From: Alphaproteobacteria bacterium | GTDB lineage: Bacteria; Pseudomonadota; Alphaproteobacteria; ATCC43930; CGMCC-115725 | NCBI GenBank assembly: GCA_017353855.1 | Contig: JAFMSA010000100.1 | Coordinates: 1-10,155, forward strand | DNA: 10,155 nucleotides | Direction of reading: 5' to 3' | In this document: in pieces, positions 7,483 to 10,155 of the stretch | How the letters are laid out: the number at the start of each line of letters is the position of its first letter | How positions within the stretch are numbered: position 1 is the first letter of the stretch | Notes under the pieces: generated by a model | Databases searched by the model: none | What the model was told of the DNA's origin: nothing | What the model saw: the letters and a program-made list of their open reading frames with translations, nothing else | Translations under genes and position numbers: made by a program

Positions 7483-8394
7483 TTCCTGGAAATTGAGGCG
7501 CAGCCCCGGTTCGGGCCAATCCATCGCGGCGAGCTGGCCGGTGCCGGAGAGCGTGATGTAGGCCGTTTTCATGTCCCGGCCGGCAAAGCAAATGTTAGTC
7601 GGGTAGACGTCGGGCATTTTGACCTGGCGCACGACATTGCCATTGGGGGCGATGACCGTGATATGGCCGGTGATGAGGGTTGCGACAGCGATGTTGCCTG
7701 AGGCCTCGACGGCGAGGCTGTCGAAGCGCTGGAAGCCCGGCAGCCCACAGACGAGGCGACCGGTATAGGGGGCGGGAAAAGCCTCTTTAAGGAGGACCCC
7801 CGGTTCGACGATGTCAAACGCGAAAAGGCGCGAGCTCTCCGTGTCGGCGACATAGACGACGTTCTCGTCCGGCGACAGGCCGACGCCGTTGGGGCTCAGC
7901 ATCGGATACACGAGTTCGACGATCTTGGAGCCGTCGGGGAGCGCGTAATAGAGCCCGCCATGGTCGCGGTCGCGCGCCCGTCGCTTGCCGAGATCGGTGA
8001 AATAGAAGCCGCCGTGCCGGTCGAACACGATGTCGTTCGGAGCTGACAACTTATGCCCGCCGCACTGAGTGTAGAGGATGCGGGCCTCGCCGGTGCGCGG
8101 GTCGATGCGCTGGATGTACCCGCATTGGTAATCCCTGGCGGGCCCGGTCGACAGAAACCCGCCTTCGGCATACTCGTTGCCGCCGTTGTTGCACAGATAG
8201 AGTGCGCCATCAGGGCCTCGCGCGAGCCCGTTCGGTCCGCCACCGGCGTTTCCGATTGTCGATTTGCTGCCATCAGGCGCGATGCGGGTCACCGCACGAC
8301 CGGCGATCTCGCCGAGGATGACGGAGCCGTCGGCCATCGCAACGGGCCCCTCGGGGAACCGTAGTCCGGCGGTTACGATACGTGTGTCGGCCAT
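7480..8394 (-). CDS. SMP-30/gluconolactonase-family protein (lactonase-like beta-propeller)
   Basis: A 304-residue six-bladed beta-propeller of the SMP-30/gluconolactonase/LRE family, whose members hydrolyse sugar or other lactones with a divalent metal. Expected metal and substrate positions are present: E15 in RFPEGPV, N120 in SAPNDIVFD, N169 in LSPNGVGLS and D225 in RFDSLAVEASGNI. Repeated blade motifs occur (PNGLARGPDGALYLCNNGG, NGVGLSPDENVVYVADTES). No signal peptide is visible, so it is probably cytoplasmic. ATG 8394 has a very strong ribosome site (GGAGGAGG at about 8400-8407). The frame is open far upstream, but that extension lacks family similarity and runs through the promoter. The alcohol dehydrogenase downstream could make the lactone this enzyme opens; that link is inferred. 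Its promoter carries an inverted repeat around the -35 box. Confidence 0.88.
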   Translation of the reverse strand: MADTRIVTAGLRFPEGPVAMADGSVILGEIAGRAVTRIAPDGSKSTIGNAGGGPNGLARGPDGALYLCNNGGNEYAEGGFLSTGPARDYQCGYIQRIDPRTGEARILYTQCGGHKLSAPNDIVFDRHGGFYFTDLGKRRARDRDHGGLYYALPDGSKIVELVYPMLSPNGVGLSPDENVVYVADTESSRLFAFDIVEPGVLLKEAFPAPYTGRLVCGLPGFQRFDSLAVEASGNIAVATLITGHITVIAPNGNVVRQVKMPDVYPTNICFAGRDMKTAYITLSGTGQLAAMDWPEPGLRLNFQE

Positions 8395-8424
8395 CGTGCC
8401 CTCCTCCCCCGGTATCGATCGCGA

Positions 8425-8454
8425 ATACTGTTGCCGGATTCCGCCAGGCGTCAA
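8425..8454 (-). promoter_or_regulatory. Sigma-70-like promoter of the SMP-30 gene
   Basis: On the minus strand the -35 box is TTGACG (8449-8454, five of six consensus bases). A weaker -10 box, CAGTAT (8425-8430), follows after 18 bp. Transcription would start near 8418, giving a leader of about 24 nt that carries the strong ribosome site. The weak -10 box suggests that the promoter needs an activator or is tightly controlled. Confidence 0.42.
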
Positions 8455-8482
8455 GCCGACCTGGAATTTATCGCACCGGCAA
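8431..8482. promoter_or_regulatory. Imperfect nested inverted repeat centred on the SMP-30 -35 box, candidate operator
   Basis: The outer arms TTGCCGG (8431-8437) and CCGGCAA (8476-8482) are perfect inverted copies. Inside them ATTCC (8438-8442) plus AGG (8446-8448) pair with CCTGGAAT (8460-8467). This leaves a central stretch (8449-8459) that contains the predicted -35 box of the SMP-30 promoter. A dimeric regulator bound to these arms would cover the -35 region, and the site is shared with the divergent cupin gene. The arms are visible in the sequence; the operator role is inferred. Confidence 0.4.
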
Positions 8483-8590
8483 GGGGCGACTGCTACAGGG
8501 GCTGATTGCTTACCGAAGCGAGAGCCGTATGGACAACACGCAGCGGGCAGGAAATCATCGCTGATCGCGGGTTCCGCCAATGGGGCGATT

Positions 8591-8968
8591 ATGCCGACTG
8601 CTGTCAGCCTGACCGAGAAACTCTCTACTTTTTCCGAGCATTGGTCGCCGAAGATCCTCGGCCGGTTCAATGGACACGGTGTGATGGTGGTCAAGCTCGA
8701 GGGCGAGTTCGTCCGGCATTCGCACGCCCGGGCTGACGACTTCCTCCTCGTCCTCAAGCGTAAGCCCACAATCCGGCTCGGTGCGGGCGAGGTGAGTCCG
8801 GGTACCGGCGGTCTCCATGTCGTGCCGAACGGCACCGCACACAGACCGGTTGCCGAGGAGGAAGCCCATTTCCCGCTCGTCGAACCTTGCCGCACGTCAA
8901 ACACCGGCGGCCCGGACACCGCGCGGTCAAGCACGCGATCCAGCAAACGAGGCCCACATGCGCATTGA
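8591..8968 (+). CDS. Small single-domain cupin protein
   Basis: A 125-residue single-cupin protein. The N-terminal VSLTEKLSTFSEHWSPK is typical of a small cupin family of unknown function. Cupin motif 1 supplies H43 and H45 in GEFVRHSHARADDFLLVLK, with Asp (49/50) where many cupins have Glu. Motif 2 is GGLHVVPNGTAHRP with H84, so three or four metal ligands remain. The substrate is unknown; relatives include both enzymes and binding proteins. The start at 8591 matches the family's N-terminus, but only a weak GGGG (8582-8585) precedes it, so initiation may be poor. The frame is open further upstream without family similarity. The Ser/Arg-rich last 16 residues (ARSSTRSSKRGPHAH end) look unlike the rest and overlap cinA by 11 bp. 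Confidence 0.8.
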   Translation: MPTAVSLTEKLSTFSEHWSPKILGRFNGHGVMVVKLEGEFVRHSHARADDFLLVLKRKPTIRLGAGEVSPGTGGLHVVPNGTAHRPVAEEEAHFPLVEPCRTSNTGGPDTARSSTRSSKRGPHAH

Positions 8969-10155
8969 GATCATCTGCACCGGCGACGAAGTTCTGACCG
9001 GCAAGATCGTCAACACCAATTTCAGTTATATGGCTCAGAAACTGGAGGATTTCGGGCTGTCGATCAGCTGGGGGACGATCATCGGCGACGACCGCGAGGA
9101 GTTGCTCGCGGCGTTCCGGTTGTCGGGCGAGCGCGCCGATGCGGTCATCGTCAATGGCGGACTGGGTCCGACGATCGACGATCTGTCACAGGAAATCGCG
9201 GCGCGTGCGGCGGGTGTCGATCTGATCCTGAATGAAGGCTGGCTCGCCCGCATGGAGGAGTTCTTTCGGCGCCGCAACCGCGTGATGTCGGCGAACAACC
9301 GCAAACAGGCGATGCTGCCGGCGACCGCCGAGATCCTCGACAACCCGATCGGGACTGCCTGCGGCTTTGCCCTCGACATCGGCAAGGCGCGGTTCTTTTT
9401 TACCCCCGGGGTGCCGCGCGAGCTGCGCCGCATGCTCGAAGAGCAGATCATGCCGCGCCTGTTGGCCTCCAGCGGCGCCCCAGGTGCGATTTTCCTGAAG
9501 CGTTTTCATTCCTACGGCCTCGGCGAGTCGCATGTCGATCAATTACTCGCCGGGGTCGAGGACATCGTACCCGACGCCAGCGTGAAGCTTGGCTTTCGCA
9601 CACATTACCCGCAGATCGAAACGAAGCTCACCGTGCGCGGCGCCGACATGGACGAGATCCGGCGCAAGCTCGCGCCGGTCGAGGCCGAGGTGCGCAACCG
9701 GCTCGGAAATTTCATTATCGCTGAGGACGATCAGACGCTCGAAGGCGGCATCCTCGCCGCCTTGACGGCACAAGGGGGCTCGCTGGCGCTGGTCGAGACC
9801 TTCACTGGCGGCCAAATCGCCGCTCGCCTGGCACCTCTCCCGGGCGCCGAAAAAGTGTTCCGCCGCAGTCTCGTGGCTCGCGACCCGGCCGAGATCGCCG
9901 CAGCCTTCGGCCTCGACGGCGGGCTGATCGCCGGCGAACTGTCCCGCGAGGCCGCCGAGGCGGTCGCCCGTGCCGCACGCGAGGAGACCGGCGCCAGCCA
10001 CGCGCTGGCGGTGATGATCGAAATCGATGACGGTCCCGACCGCATCGATTTCGCAGGCAGCATTTATCTTGCTATTGCGACCGCAGGAGTTGTTGCATCG
10101 CGCCGCTCGCGCATCTACGGCGGCCGTGATTGGGTGCGCCTCGGCGCCGTCGAAC
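8958..10155 (+). CDS. cinA: CinA-family protein, YfaY-type, with degraded deamidase domain (C-terminus off the right edge)
   Basis: The frame is open for 399 codons to the window edge; family members have about 400-430 residues, so little is missing. Residues 1-170 are the MoCF/COG1058 domain (MRIEIICTGDEVLTGKIVNTN at the start, NGGLGPTIDD at 66-75, and FFTPGVPREL), which in studied members has ADP-ribose pyrophosphatase activity. A middle KH-like region follows (about 180-250). Residues 260-399 correspond to the PncC-type nicotinamide-nucleotide deamidase domain, but the AESCTGG active-site motif reads VETFTGG (279-285). The catalytic Ser is thus Thr, and the later GPGG loop is missing. This pattern resembles E. 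coli YfaY, so deamidase activity is probably lost. ATG 8958 has GAGG five bases upstream and lies inside the end of the cupin gene (11-bp overlap), which suggests translational coupling. The name CinA is by family only. Confidence 0.9.
   Translation, partial: MRIEIICTGDEVLTGKIVNTNFSYMAQKLEDFGLSISWGTIIGDDREELLAAFRLSGERADAVIVNGGLGPTIDDLSQEIAARAAGVDLILNEGWLARMEEFFRRRNRVMSANNRKQAMLPATAEILDNPIGTACGFALDIGKARFFFTPGVPRELRRMLEEQIMPRLLASSGAPGAIFLKRFHSYGLGESHVDQLLAGVEDIVPDASVKLGFRTHYPQIETKLTVRGADMDEIRRKLAPVEAEVRNRLGNFIIAEDDQTLEGGILAALTAQGGSLALVETFTGGQIAARLAPLPGAEKVFRRSLVARDPAEIAAAFGLDGGLIAGELSREAAEAVARAAREETGASHALAVMIEIDDGPDRIDFAGSIYLAIATAGVVASRRSRIYGGRDWVRLGAVE

Noticed and set aside
8264..8590. Upstream extension of the cupin frame
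   Set aside because: It runs through the SMP-30 5' end and promoter, and its residues do not match the cupin family, which begins near 8591.

Overview
The base composition is strongly G+C rich and codon use is matched across all genes. Together with an HpnM-like hopanoid-associated protein, a SARP/TolB-like regulator and a small glycine-rich membrane protein, this points to a chromosomal segment of an alphaproteobacterium, most likely of the Hyphomicrobiales/Rhodospirillales type (Bradyrhizobium/Rhodopseudomonas-like). That assignment is an inference from gene families, not a database match. I see no tRNA, rRNA, CRISPR array, transposase or phage gene.

Layout, left to right. A signal-peptide-bearing MlaC/HpnM protein runs off the left edge on the minus strand (1-258). 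It is divergent from a one-piece regulator (412-2442, plus) made of a winged helix, a BTAD domain, a TolB-like domain and TPRs. A perfect 9-bp inverted repeat lies between the two. After a 188-bp convergent gap with nothing recognisable come two minus-strand genes, a glycine-rich small membrane protein (4317-4634) and an amidase-signature hydrolase (2631-4256). They appear to be read from one promoter in an AT-rich stretch (about 4669-4696). An MFS carrier (4855-6141, plus) is divergent from them. Convergent with the MFS gene are a zinc-dependent alcohol dehydrogenase (6210-7301) and, upstream of it on the same strand, an SMP-30/gluconolactonase-family enzyme (7480-8394). The SMP-30 promoter has an imperfect inverted repeat centred on its -35 box. 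Divergent from it are a small cupin (8591-8968) and, overlapping the cupin by 11 bp, a CinA-family protein that runs off the right edge (8958-10155).

How they may work together. The dehydrogenase and SMP-30 enzyme could form a two-step oxidation and lactone-hydrolysis route, with the MFS carrier and amidase supplying small carboxylate or amide substrates. The substrate cannot be read from the sequence. The regulator and the hopanoid-associated gene look like unrelated neighbours. CinA and the cupin may be translationally coupled.

Nothing here amounts to a clearly new multi-gene system. The most notable points are the inverted repeat around the SMP-30 -35 box, the CinA C-terminal domain with a degraded deamidase active site, the spaced inverted repeat upstream of the SARP-like regulator, and the strong expression signals of the glycine-rich protein.
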